Part shown: positions 17,554-25,313 of the stretch, piece after piece
How positions within the stretch are numbered: the stretch's first letter is position 1
How the letters are laid out: every line of letters starts with the position of its first letter
DNA from: Kribbella caucasensis
GTDB taxonomy: Bacteria; Actinomycetota; Actinomycetes; Propionibacteriales; Kribbellaceae
Direction: 5' to 3'
DNA: 62,989 bases
Assembly (NCBI RefSeq): GCF_004361855.1
Contig: NZ_SNWQ01000036.1
Location: forward strand, 1-62,989
Notes under the pieces: model-generated
What the model saw: only the letters and a program-made list of their open reading frames with translations
What the model was told of the DNA's origin: nothing
The model's database searches: none
Translations under genes and position numbers: made by a program

Positions 17554-18357
17554 ATGCCCAAGCCGAAGCTGGCCTTCGTTCTGCAGGGCGGCGGCAGCCT
17601 CGCCGCCGGCCAAGTCGGGATGCTGCGTGCACTCTTCGAGGCAGGGATCCGCCCCGACCTGGTAGTCGGATCCTCCGCAGGCGCCCTCAACGCGGTGGCC
17701 TTCGCACAGAATCCCACCACAGCAGGACTCGACGAGCTCCAGGAGCTCTGGTCCCGGCTGCGGCGCAGCGACATCTTCCCGATCCGCCCCCGCCACCTGG
17801 TCCACGGACTGACCGGCCGGCGCACCGGCCTCGTCTCGCCCGATCGTCTTCGTGCCCTGCTGGCCAGCCGGATCGGAATCGGCCACCTGGAGGACGCCGA
17901 GATCCCAGTCCACGTCGTCACCACCGACGCCGCGACCGGCCGTCCGGCCGTGCTCTCGAGCGGTCCTGCCCTTCCGGCCCTCCTCGCCAGCGCCGCGCTA
18001 CCCGGCATCTTTCCACCGGTCGAACTCGGCGGACGACTCCTGATCGACGGCGGAGTGGCTGCCGACATCCCGATCTTGCAGGCCGAGGAGTCGGGTGCAA
18101 CCACCAGCTACGTACTGCCGATGGCATCGACTCCCCCAGCCCACGGAGCCGTCGACAACGCGTTGCTGGCCACCCGGCAACTGCTCAGCCGGATCACCGC
18201 CGACGACGTCGCCATGGCCCGCGGCCGGGTCCACCTCCTGCCGCCACCGGCAAGCGCAAGCGTGAGTCCGATGGACTTCCGGCAGAGCAGGCAGCTGATC
18301 CGCGACGGCTACGACACCACTCGGTCGTGGCTGTCGGCACACGTGGCAGCCGCCTGA
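17554..18357 (+). CDS. Patatin-like phospholipase
   Basis: This 267-residue cytoplasmic Ser/Asp-dyad acyl hydrolase carries the patatin elements in order: glycine-rich oxyanion loop QGGGSLAAGQVG (about 10-21), nucleophile elbow GSSAGALNA (Ser near residue 48), and catalytic Asp in LIDGGVAADIP (about 163-173). Members cleave fatty acyl groups from phospholipids or other lipids. It begins 10 bases after the PAP2-like gene, so the two are translated from one mRNA. The pairing suggests membrane-lipid processing coupled to MMPL export. Confidence 0.9.
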   Translation: MPKPKLAFVLQGGGSLAAGQVGMLRALFEAGIRPDLVVGSSAGALNAVAFAQNPTTAGLDELQELWSRLRRSDIFPIRPRHLVHGLTGRRTGLVSPDRLRALLASRIGIGHLEDAEIPVHVVTTDAATGRPAVLSSGPALPALLASAALPGIFPPVELGGRLLIDGGVAADIPILQAEESGATTSYVLPMASTPPAHGAVDNALLATRQLLSRITADDVAMARGRVHLLPPPASASVSPMDFRQSRQLIRDGYDTTRSWLSAHVAAA

Positions 18358-18399
18358 GCATTCGTCACCACAACCCCACCTCACAAGGAGAGTTACACC

Positions 18400-19437
18400 A
18401 TGACGATGAAATCCGTTCAGACCGGCGCGGTTGGCGCCATCGACGTCGTCGACCTCGAGCGACCGGCCCCAGGTCCCAACGACGTACTGCTGCGGGTCCG
18501 CGCCTGCGGCATCTGCGGCACCGACGCCACTTTCCTGCACATGGGCGGTGGACCGTTCGGTCCAGGCGGCCAGATGACCGCGGTGCCACTGGGCCACGAA
18601 GCGGCCGGTGAGATCGTCGACGTCGGAGCAGACGTGACCGGTCTGAAGGCCGGCGACCACGTGGTCGTCAATCCGCAGGCCGCGCCCTCGGGCATCATCG
18701 GCTGCGGTGGTGCGCTTGGTGGCATGCGCGAGTACCTCCTCATCGAGAACGCGGTCGTCGGCGAGAGCCTGGCGCTGATTCCAGACTCGGTGCCCTTCGA
18801 AGTTGCCGCGCTCAACGAACCGATGGCGGTCGCCCTGCACAGCGTCAACCGCTCCGAAGCCCGCCCCACCGACAAGGTCGTCGTCTTCGGAGCCGGGCCG
18901 ATCGGCCTCGGTGCCGCCATCTGGCTGAAGCTTCGCGGCGTCCAGCACGTCGTCGTCGCCGACGTCATTGCGTCGCGCCTCGAGACAGCACTCGCGGTCG
19001 GAGCCGACGCCGTCATCGACTCCTCCCACGAAGACATCACCGCGCGGCTGACCGAACTGCACGGCCAGGGCGCCAACGCACTCGGCCAACCCCGCCCCGG
19101 CACCGACATCTACATCGACGCCGCCGGCGCGCCCGCCGTATTCAACACCACACTCGCATCGGCCAAGTGGCACGCCAAGCTGGTCATGGTCGCCGTACAG
19201 AAGAAGTCCGAAACCGACCTCGCCGCCATGCTGCGCAGCGAGCTGACCCTGATCGCCTCCATGGGCTACCCGACCGAGATCTTCGAAGTGACGCCGCAAC
19301 TGGCCGAACACTCCGAACGCTTCGCCCGACTGATCAGCCATCGCGTACCGTTCTCGAACGTCGCCGACGCGTACGACCTCGCGACGACACCGGGTGCGGC
19401 CGAGAAGGTGATCGTCACCTTCGACGACGATATCTGA
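18400..19437 (+). CDS. Zinc-type medium-chain alcohol dehydrogenase
   Basis: This is a 345-residue MDR dehydrogenase. Catalytic-zinc ligands appear in CGICGTD and in PLGHEAAGEI (about 65-74). The usual four-cysteine structural zinc cluster is absent (IIGCGGALGGM stands there). The Rossmann motif VVFGAGPIGLGAA (about 165-177) binds NAD(P). Members oxidise polyols, amino alcohols or similar; the substrate cannot be told here. AAGGAGAG precedes ATG 18400, 42 bases after the lipase. It is the last gene of the TetR-controlled operon. Confidence 0.87.
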   Translation: MTMKSVQTGAVGAIDVVDLERPAPGPNDVLLRVRACGICGTDATFLHMGGGPFGPGGQMTAVPLGHEAAGEIVDVGADVTGLKAGDHVVVNPQAAPSGIIGCGGALGGMREYLLIENAVVGESLALIPDSVPFEVAALNEPMAVALHSVNRSEARPTDKVVVFGAGPIGLGAAIWLKLRGVQHVVVADVIASRLETALAVGADAVIDSSHEDITARLTELHGQGANALGQPRPGTDIYIDAAGAPAVFNTTLASAKWHAKLVMVAVQKKSETDLAAMLRSELTLIASMGYPTEIFEVTPQLAEHSERFARLISHRVPFSNVADAYDLATTPGAAEKVIVTFDDDI

Positions 19438-19809
19438 TCAAGAGCTGGCCAGGTAAGCGAGTACATCGGTCAGGGCATCAGCGCCGGTGACAAGTTCAGG
19501 GGTCGGGGCGACATAGAGAAGGATGGACGTGACGCCGGTCTGGCGGAACGCGGCGATCTGCTGCCGGCAATCGTCAGGAGTGCCGTGGAGCCACGGACCG
19601 TCGACGATCTCGTCCGGCAGCGCTTGCCCGGCACCCTCGACGTCGCCGGTGTCGAATCGCCGACGTGACTGCGCCAGAGCCTCGCCCCGGCCGAGCCAGG
19701 CGTGGAAGGCACAGTACGGCGGCTGGTTCGTGATCCACCCTAGGAATCTGCCCGTCTCCAAGGCCGCCATCGCGCTCAACAGCCTCGCCGCGGGAACCAA
19801 CCGCGGCAA
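19438..19809 (-). pseudogene. LLM flavin oxidoreductase, C-terminal remnant
   Basis: Only about 123 residues remain, matching the C-terminal third of F420/FMN LLM oxidoreductases (GTPDDCRQQIAAFRQTGVTS, ILLYVAPTPE). A complete member has about 300-350 residues including the TIM-barrel N-terminus, which is missing. It ends against the alcohol dehydrogenase gene on the opposite strand and follows the nitroreductase gene by 25 bases. It is likely the decayed last gene of the sulfur-related minus-strand operon. Confidence 0.65.
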
Positions 19810-19834
19810 GCTCGTACTAGCTCTTTGAGCTGGA

Positions 19835-20479
19835 TCACCAGGCGTCGAAGTGCAGGATGTCGTCGAGCGGTTTCCGGGCGGCGGGCTTGAAGCTTGTTCC
19901 GATCGAGTACGCCGTCGGAATCAGCACCGCCTGCCGGAGGTCCTCCGGCAGGCCGAGCAACTCGCTGATTTCCCGCTCATACCTCAGATGCAACGTGGTC
20001 CACGCCGTACCCAACGCGCGCGATCTCGCCGCCAGCATGTAGCTCCAGGCGGCCGGCAGGATCGAACCCCACAACGCCGCCTGATTTCCCTCAGGCAGCG
20101 ATGCGGCCGGAATGCACGGGATCACCAGGACCGGCACCTGCCCCATCCGCTCTCCCAGGTACGCCGAACTGCTCCGCACCCTGCGTTGCACGGCCACACG
20201 CTCGGGATCGCCTTCGGTCACCTTCCCGGCAGCATCCGAATCGGCGAAGTACTTCTCCAAGGAACGCTGGTAGTACTCCCCGATCGCCGCCCGCTTCTCC
20301 ACCTCCGTGATCACCATCCAGTGCCAGGTCTGACCGTTGCTTCCGGATGGCGCTTGTACGGCGATCTCGATGCACTCGCGGATCAAGTCCAGCGGAACCG
20401 GTCGCTCCAGATCCAAGCGCTTGCGAACCGTGCGTGTTGTCGTGAGCAACTGGTCAGGCGGAAGTTCGAGTGTCGACAT
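19835..20479 (-). CDS. Nitroreductase family protein
   Basis: This 214-residue FMN-dependent NAD(P)H oxidoreductase starts MSTLELPPDQLLTTTRTVRKR; the R-x-x-R near residue 20, QAPSGSNGQTWHW (about 42-54) and LGTAWTTLHL are family FMN-binding elements. I chose ATG 20479; the longer frame to 20650 lies in the neighbouring LLM gene. It lies four bases after the LLM gene. In organosulfur clusters such proteins supply reduced flavin or reduce intermediates; the exact reaction is not predictable. Confidence 0.88.
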   Translation of the reverse strand: MSTLELPPDQLLTTTRTVRKRLDLERPVPLDLIRECIEIAVQAPSGSNGQTWHWMVITEVEKRAAIGEYYQRSLEKYFADSDAAGKVTEGDPERVAVQRRVRSSSAYLGERMGQVPVLVIPCIPAASLPEGNQAALWGSILPAAWSYMLAARSRALGTAWTTLHLRYEREISELLGLPEDLRQAVLIPTAYSIGTSFKPAARKPLDDILHFDAW

Positions 20480-20483
20480 CGTC

Positions 20484-21623
20484 TCAGCCTGCCACGGTTG
20501 CGTTATCGGTATGGCCTTGTCCGCGATGCGGCACACCCAAGCGGTCGCGCAAGGTGGAGCCCTGCTGGGCCTGTTCGTGCCAGCCGAGCAGGCCGGCGAC
20601 TTCCGTTGCCGCCTGCAACAATCGGTGGTGTTCGTCGAGCGGCGGCACACCGGGCACGAAGCTGCCCAGCAGATCGGTCACGTGCTCGAGTGCCGGATCA
20701 GCGGCCAACAATTCGGCGATGCCCTCAGACGCCCCGAGCAGCGCGTTGTCCTGCACGAGGAACTCCTCGACGCTCAACTCAGGCAAGCCGCGGCGGGACG
20801 CGATCCACGACTGCCACCGACTGGATCCTGGCGCGACCGCGGCCACCGCCGCCGCCCGATCCGGATGCGGATAGATCGCGCGCGAGACCTGCACGCGCGG
20901 CGTGACCTCTGGATGCGCTGCGGAGTGGGCCTCCCGAAAGGCCGCGACGATCTCTGCCTGCCGCTCAGTGGTCTGTTGCCGGTTGAACGCGGTGGCCCGC
21001 GAGAGCTGCAACCCGTCGCCCGCACGACCTGCCGCCTGAGCGGACGCGATCGCGACCGCCGGATCGGACGATGTCGCCTGCCACAGCCGGCGGCGCAGAT
21101 CACGGGCCGGCGGATGCAGTACTTCGCCCAGGCTGTTCACCGGATGGCCGGAGAACAAGCGGTGCAGGCTGGTCACGCCCGCGTCGTACAGCTTGTGCCG
21201 ATCCGCGAGGTCCTTGCCGAAGGCCTCCCAGGCGCCGGGGAACGGGCCCGAGCCGACGCCGAACTGCAGCCGGCCGCCGCTGAGTTCGTCGAGGGTGGCA
21301 GCCGCTTCGGCGACGACCAGCGGATCCTCGAGAGGTAGGACGTACACGCCGGTGCCGAGGTGGATCCGGCTGGTGTGTTCGGCGATCGCGGCCAGGAGTA
21401 CGAGCGGCGCCGAGACGTGCTCGTTGCCCTGCCGGAAGTGCCGGTGGATCACCCATCCGGAGTCGTAGCCGAGCTCCTCCGCAGCCCGGAACAGCTCGAT
21501 CGCCTGCCGGTACGCGGGCGCCGGGGCGCTGTCGTTGTCGAGATGCAGCAGGAAGCCCAGCCGGAACGGCCGGCCGTCGCCCGCCCCGGCCCCGATCCGG
21601 CTGACGGTCACGGCATCACTCAC
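20484..21623 (-). CDS. LLM class flavin-dependent monooxygenase
   Basis: This is a luciferase-like TIM-barrel oxidoreductase of 379 residues. Signature stretches are FRLGFLLHLDND, LGTGVYVLPLEDPLVVAEAA, TLDELSGGRLQFGVG and the C-terminal STLRDRLGVP. I chose GTG 21623: its GTGA overlaps the TGA of the small frame upstream, a coupling seen throughout this operon. A longer in-frame reading back to ATG 21788 also exists but is Arg/Ala-rich and unlike the family. Probable role: FMNH2-dependent C-S or related cleavage. Confidence 0.8.
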   Translation of the reverse strand: MSDAVTVSRIGAGAGDGRPFRLGFLLHLDNDSAPAPAYRQAIELFRAAEELGYDSGWVIHRHFRQGNEHVSAPLVLLAAIAEHTSRIHLGTGVYVLPLEDPLVVAEAAATLDELSGGRLQFGVGSGPFPGAWEAFGKDLADRHKLYDAGVTSLHRLFSGHPVNSLGEVLHPPARDLRRRLWQATSSDPAVAIASAQAAGRAGDGLQLSRATAFNRQQTTERQAEIVAAFREAHSAAHPEVTPRVQVSRAIYPHPDRAAAVAAVAPGSSRWQSWIASRRGLPELSVEEFLVQDNALLGASEGIAELLAADPALEHVTDLLGSFVPGVPPLDEHHRLLQAATEVAGLLGWHEQAQQGSTLRDRLGVPHRGQGHTDNATVAG

Positions 21624-21788
21624 AGCTTCAACCCCGTGCCGTGAATGCCGTGCTCGTCCACCAGAGCCAGTTCGTCGTCGGTCAACTGTGGGAAGCTCAG
21701 CGCCTGCAGGTTGTGGTCGAGCTGGGTCGGCTGCAGCGAGGGAGTGTCCCGACCGGTGTCGCGCTCGGCGGCTGAGGTCGAGTGCCAT
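21620..21788 (-). pseudogene. Collapsed aldo/keto-reductase-like gene remnant
   Basis: In one minus frame this stretch reads QPTQLDHNLQALSFPQL, then TDDELALVDEHGIHGTGLKL and a stop. This resembles the last 40 residues of aldo/keto reductases. The stop overlaps the next gene's GTG as GTGA. An ATG with a GAAAGG ribosome site (21788) stands 13 bases after the acyl-CoA dehydrogenase-like gene but in a frame one base off. It looks like a gene reduced to its two ends by deletion plus a frame change. Family assignment is tentative. Confidence 0.4.
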
Positions 21789-21800
21789 GGAGCCTTTCGT

Positions 21801-22994
21801 TCAGAAGAGACCAGACGTCGGCGGTTCGTCGCCGGTCAGGTGGAAGCCGCCGACGACCGCGGCCTTCCAGTTGCGTGGGTTGTGGTTGGCAACGGTCCGG
21901 GCATTGCGCCAGTGCCGGTCGAGCGCCGTACCGCGGTCGGTCGCCGAACCACCGCCGACGTCGAAGGCGAGCTCGGCCGCGCGGAGCGCCGATTCCACGG
22001 CGATGTACTGCGCCTGGGCCACGGTGAGCGCGGCTCGGGCACCGGCAGCACGGACCTCGTCGTCGGAGGCGGCCGGGACCGCGCCCAGCTCCTCGGCCGC
22101 GAGCAGGACGACAGCACGTGCGGCATTGGCCCGAGCGGCGATCTCGCCGACGACGTGCCGCACGTACGGATCGTCGACCGCGCCGTCCGCCGTACTGTGC
22201 TTGATCGGCCGCGCCTTCTCCCGCGCGAACCTGACCGCATCGTCGAACGCGGCTCCGGCGATACCGGCCTCGATCGACGCGAGGTACAGCTGCGCGAACG
22301 ACCCCTGCCATGGGTTGCGCGGCGGCGCCTCGTCCGCCCGGATCACCTCGTCGGGATAGACCCGTACGTCGTTGAGCCGCGTCGTCCCGCTCGCGGTCAG
22401 CCGTTGCCCGATCGCGTCGAAGTCGTCCAGCCGCTCGACACCTTCACGATCGGTCGGAACCGTGAACCGGACGATCTTGCCGTCCTCGTCCGTCGCCGTA
22501 CCACTGAACCACTGGGCGAAGAGGCCACCGGTCGAGTAGTACTTGGCGCCGCTCAGCACCTCGCCGTCGTCCTTGCGGAGCAATCTGGTCGCGACCGCAC
22601 CGGCCGCGCCGCCGCGCTCGTTGCTGGTGCCGGCGAACAGGTCGCCGTTGCGTAGCCGCGCCAAGGTGCGTTCCCGATGTGGGAGGTCCTGGCGAGCGAT
22701 CACGCTCGCGGCCGTGCGGAAACTCGAACGCAGCGCCTGGGCGACGTTGGAGTCAGCGCGCGCGATCGCGATGACGAGATCCACCACATCGCGCAACGTG
22801 CCGCCGGCGCCACCGTCGTCGACCGCGATCCCCGTCAGTGTGATGCGATGCTCGGCCAGCGCCCGCACCTCCTCGTACGGGTAGTCGCGCGTGGCCTCAC
22901 GATCTCCCGCGGTCGCCGCAAGGCGCTCGAGAATCGGCGCGATCCCCGCCCTGATCCCCGTTACAGTGACGTGCAGCTCCGGAGCGGCCGTCAT
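21801..22994 (-). CDS. Acyl-CoA dehydrogenase-fold flavin monooxygenase (DszC/SfnB type)
   Basis: The 397-residue protein has the acyl-CoA dehydrogenase fold: helical N-terminus, RADSNVAQALRSSFRTA, middle beta domain with LFAGTSNERGG and LSGAKYYSTGG, and a C-terminal four-helix bundle ending WRNARTVANHNPRNWK. That C-terminus is typical of DszC/SfnB flavin monooxygenases rather than true dehydrogenases. Those enzymes oxidise sulfur in sulfides or sulfones using FMNH2. ATG 22994 overlaps the preceding LLM gene's stop as ATGA. Confidence 0.85.
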   Translation of the reverse strand: MTAAPELHVTVTGIRAGIAPILERLAATAGDREATRDYPYEEVRALAEHRITLTGIAVDDGGAGGTLRDVVDLVIAIARADSNVAQALRSSFRTAASVIARQDLPHRERTLARLRNGDLFAGTSNERGGAAGAVATRLLRKDDGEVLSGAKYYSTGGLFAQWFSGTATDEDGKIVRFTVPTDREGVERLDDFDAIGQRLTASGTTRLNDVRVYPDEVIRADEAPPRNPWQGSFAQLYLASIEAGIAGAAFDDAVRFAREKARPIKHSTADGAVDDPYVRHVVGEIAARANAARAVVLLAAEELGAVPAASDDEVRAAGARAALTVAQAQYIAVESALRAAELAFDVGGGSATDRGTALDRHWRNARTVANHNPRNWKAAVVGGFHLTGDEPPTSGLF

Positions 22995-23980
22995 GCGACG
23001 CTCTCCCGCTGGTCCGCGGTACGAACCGCGACCGGTGACAGGCCGAGCGCCTCTCGCAGAGTGCCGGTCGGCCTGGGTGCGACAAGCCGCGACACGGTGT
23101 TCTCGATCAGGGCGAGTAGTTCGTGCGTCGAGCCGTTCACCGTCAGTACCAGTCCGTCGAGCGACTGGGTAGCGACCCGGCCGTAGAGCCAGTCCGCGTC
23201 GACTGCGGGCGGCACCTGGATTCGGCCGAGCAATGCGACTTCGGCTCGCGTCCGCTCCACTCGCTCGAGCTCGGCGGTGAGTGCGGCATCGGCGAGCGGT
23301 GCCGCGGCAACGTCGACGACGACAGCGTCGGCATGGCCTACCACGCAGGCGATCTCCGCGGCGTCGGTGACCGCTGCGACCTGTACCGGCCGGCCCTGCA
23401 CCGACGACGGGCCGTCGAGTGGACCGGAGACTCGATAGAACCGGCCGTCGAATCCGGCGGGGCGGATCAACTCGTCGCGGACGAAGATCGCCGAGTGCTG
23501 ATCCCCGACGAGCGCCTCGGCCGGGAACGAGTCCCACAGCCGGCGGAGGATCTCGGCGTACTCGCACCAGCGCTGTCTCGGATCACGCGCCGAGGGGTCA
23601 GGTACGACGGCGATCGTCACCTCGTCGCCCTCCCCCGGCCGCAGCACCAGCCCGGCCCGGCCGCCGGTGGCACGGTCGATCGAGAGGATCCGGCGAGCCA
23701 GGTTGTACGGAGCGTGATGAGTAGTCGGCACGTCCGCCAGATAGCCCAGGGCCGACGTCCCCCCGGCGAGGAACGACACGACTACGGTGGGATCGAGTAC
23801 GGCGAAGCCTGGTGCCGCGTCGAGCAGCCGCAGACCAGCGACTCCGGCGGCCTCGGCGACCTGCGCGATCCGGACGGCATCGGTCAGGCTGGTCACCAGC
23901 GGCGCGTCCGGCCCGCGACCGACATCGTCGACCAACCGGCCGACCGCAAGTTCCAGCAGGATCGGAGTCGTGGTACTCAT
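22991..23980 (-). CDS. LLM-fold flavoprotein, divergent
   Basis: This 329-residue protein is recognisable as luciferase-like by VTSLTDAVRIAQVAEAAG, the loss-tolerant barrel strand ALGYLADVPTTHHAPYNLAR, RRLWDSFPAEALV and the C-terminal GTLREALGL. The barrel is more degenerate than in its neighbours, and it may be a small-subunit-like partner of the NtaA-type protein upstream. ATG 23980 overlaps that gene's stop (ATGA). It matches the shorter LLM gene of the plus-strand operon (35956-37080) in style and position next to an NtaA-type gene. Confidence 0.8.
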   Translation of the reverse strand: MSTTTPILLELAVGRLVDDVGRGPDAPLVTSLTDAVRIAQVAEAAGVAGLRLLDAAPGFAVLDPTVVVSFLAGGTSALGYLADVPTTHHAPYNLARRILSIDRATGGRAGLVLRPGEGDEVTIAVVPDPSARDPRQRWCEYAEILRRLWDSFPAEALVGDQHSAIFVRDELIRPAGFDGRFYRVSGPLDGPSSVQGRPVQVAAVTDAAEIACVVGHADAVVVDVAAAPLADAALTAELERVERTRAEVALLGRIQVPPAVDADWLYGRVATQSLDGLVLTVNGSTHELLALIENTVSRLVAPRPTGTLREALGLSPVAVRTADQRESVA

Positions 23981-25221
23981 CGGGCCGCCTCCAACGGAGC
24001 TCGATCCCACACACCCTGGGGTACATCCGGTCCTCCGAGACCGAGGTGGTCGCGCAGCGTCGTACCGGCGTACTCATGGCGGAACAGACCACGCCGTCGC
24101 AGCTCCGGGACGACCTGCTCGACGAAGTGGTCGAATCCCGACGGCAGTACGTCGGGCATCACGTTGAAGCCGTCCGCGGCGCCGGCCAGAAACCAGCGCT
24201 CGATGTCGTCGGCGATCTGCTCCGGAGTTCCGACCACGATCCGATGACCGCCACCGCCACTCAACTTCTTCAGCAGCTGCCGCAGGGTCGGGTTCTCGCG
24301 GTCGATGATGCCCTTGACCATGCGATAGAACGTCTGGGAGCCACCCGCCTCGTCCGGCTCGACCAGCAGCTCAGCCGGGATCGGCGCATCGTCGTCCAGC
24401 CCGTCGAGGGAGAACCCGAGCTGACCGGCGAGCCGGCCGCGGGCATAGGCATCGGGCAGCACCTCATCCAGCAGCTCACGCCGTTGCCTCGCCTCGGCCT
24501 CGGTGCTGCCGACCACGGTCGACAGACCTGGGAGTACGACGACGTCCTCGGGCCGGCGTCCGAAGTCGGCGGCACCGGCGCGGATCTCGTCGCGGAAGGC
24601 GCGCGCGTGTTCGAGGTCCTGGTCGGCGGAGAAGATCACCTCCCCCACGCGAGAGGCGAGCCGGCGGCCGTCACTGGAACCGCCCGCCTGCACGACGACC
24701 GGGCGACCTTGTGGTGAGGCATGCTCGGTTCGCTCCGCCCACGTCGCGACCACCTGCTCCACGAAGTCGGCCGCGCGGCGGTACCGCAGCGCGTGGTCCG
24801 GCTCCCCGTCACGCCCGAAGTTGCGGGCGGCAACAGGTCCAGCGGTGGTGACAACGTTCCAGCCCACGCGTCCGCCGGAGACGTAGTCGAGGTCGGCGAC
24901 CCGGCGAGCGAGTTCGACCGGGTCGTTGTACGACGACGACAGCGTGCCGATGAGTCCGATCCGCTCGGTCTGCGCGGCGATCCGCGCGAGTACCGTCGTG
25001 GGCTCGAGGTTGTTGCCCGGGCGGTGGCGGACCTGCGGGTCGAGCACCGGTCCGTCGGCGAGGAAGATCGCGTCCAGTTGCGCCGCCTCGGCCTTCTTCG
25101 CGATCTCGGTGTAGTGGTCGATGGTGTAGCTGGCGGTGGCGTCGGTTCCCGGGAAGCGCCAGGAGCCGCCGAACACGCCGGCGTTGAGGATGTTGACGTT
25201 CAGGTGCAGTTCACGGCTCAT
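23977..25221 (-). CDS. NtaA/SnaA/DszA-family FMN-dependent monooxygenase
   Basis: This is a 414-residue LLM monooxygenase of the NtaA/DszA group. It begins LHLNVNILNAGVFGGSWRFP, shows LDAIFLADGPVL, TLSSSYNDPVELARRVADLD and GGRVGWNVVTT (about 118-128), and ends FRHEYAGTTLRDHLGL. Members use FMNH2 supplied by a separate reductase to cleave C-N or C-S bonds. The start ATG 25221 overlaps the stop of the 31-codon frame before it. The usual ETSDEGIV-type loop is shortened here. Confidence 0.9.
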   Translation of the reverse strand: MSRELHLNVNILNAGVFGGSWRFPGTDATASYTIDHYTEIAKKAEAAQLDAIFLADGPVLDPQVRHRPGNNLEPTTVLARIAAQTERIGLIGTLSSSYNDPVELARRVADLDYVSGGRVGWNVVTTAGPVAARNFGRDGEPDHALRYRRAADFVEQVVATWAERTEHASPQGRPVVVQAGGSSDGRRLASRVGEVIFSADQDLEHARAFRDEIRAGAADFGRRPEDVVVLPGLSTVVGSTEAEARQRRELLDEVLPDAYARGRLAGQLGFSLDGLDDDAPIPAELLVEPDEAGGSQTFYRMVKGIIDRENPTLRQLLKKLSGGGGHRIVVGTPEQIADDIERWFLAGAADGFNVMPDVLPSGFDHFVEQVVPELRRRGLFRHEYAGTTLRDHLGLGGPDVPQGVWDRAPLEAAR

Positions 25222-25313
25222 GTCTGAGCTCCTTCAGGCGTTGCGGTGCCGTTGACGAGATAGGCCCCGATCCCCCGGGGCTTGTAGATCCACCCGTTGC
25301 CGTCGACAACCAT
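25218..25313 (-). CDS. Putative 31-residue protein coupled at both ends
   Basis: An ATG at 25313 overlaps the TGA of the ABC fusion gene as TGATG, and its own TGA overlaps the ATG of the NtaA-type gene as ATGA. The product reads MVVDGNGWIYKPRGIGAYLV and 11 more residues, with GAAGGAGCTCAG near its end serving as the ribosome site of the next gene. No family is recognised. It could be a real small protein, a coupling device for re-initiation, or the tail of a lost gene. Confidence 0.5.
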   Translation of the reverse strand: MVVDGNGWIYKPRGIGAYLVNGTATPEGAQT

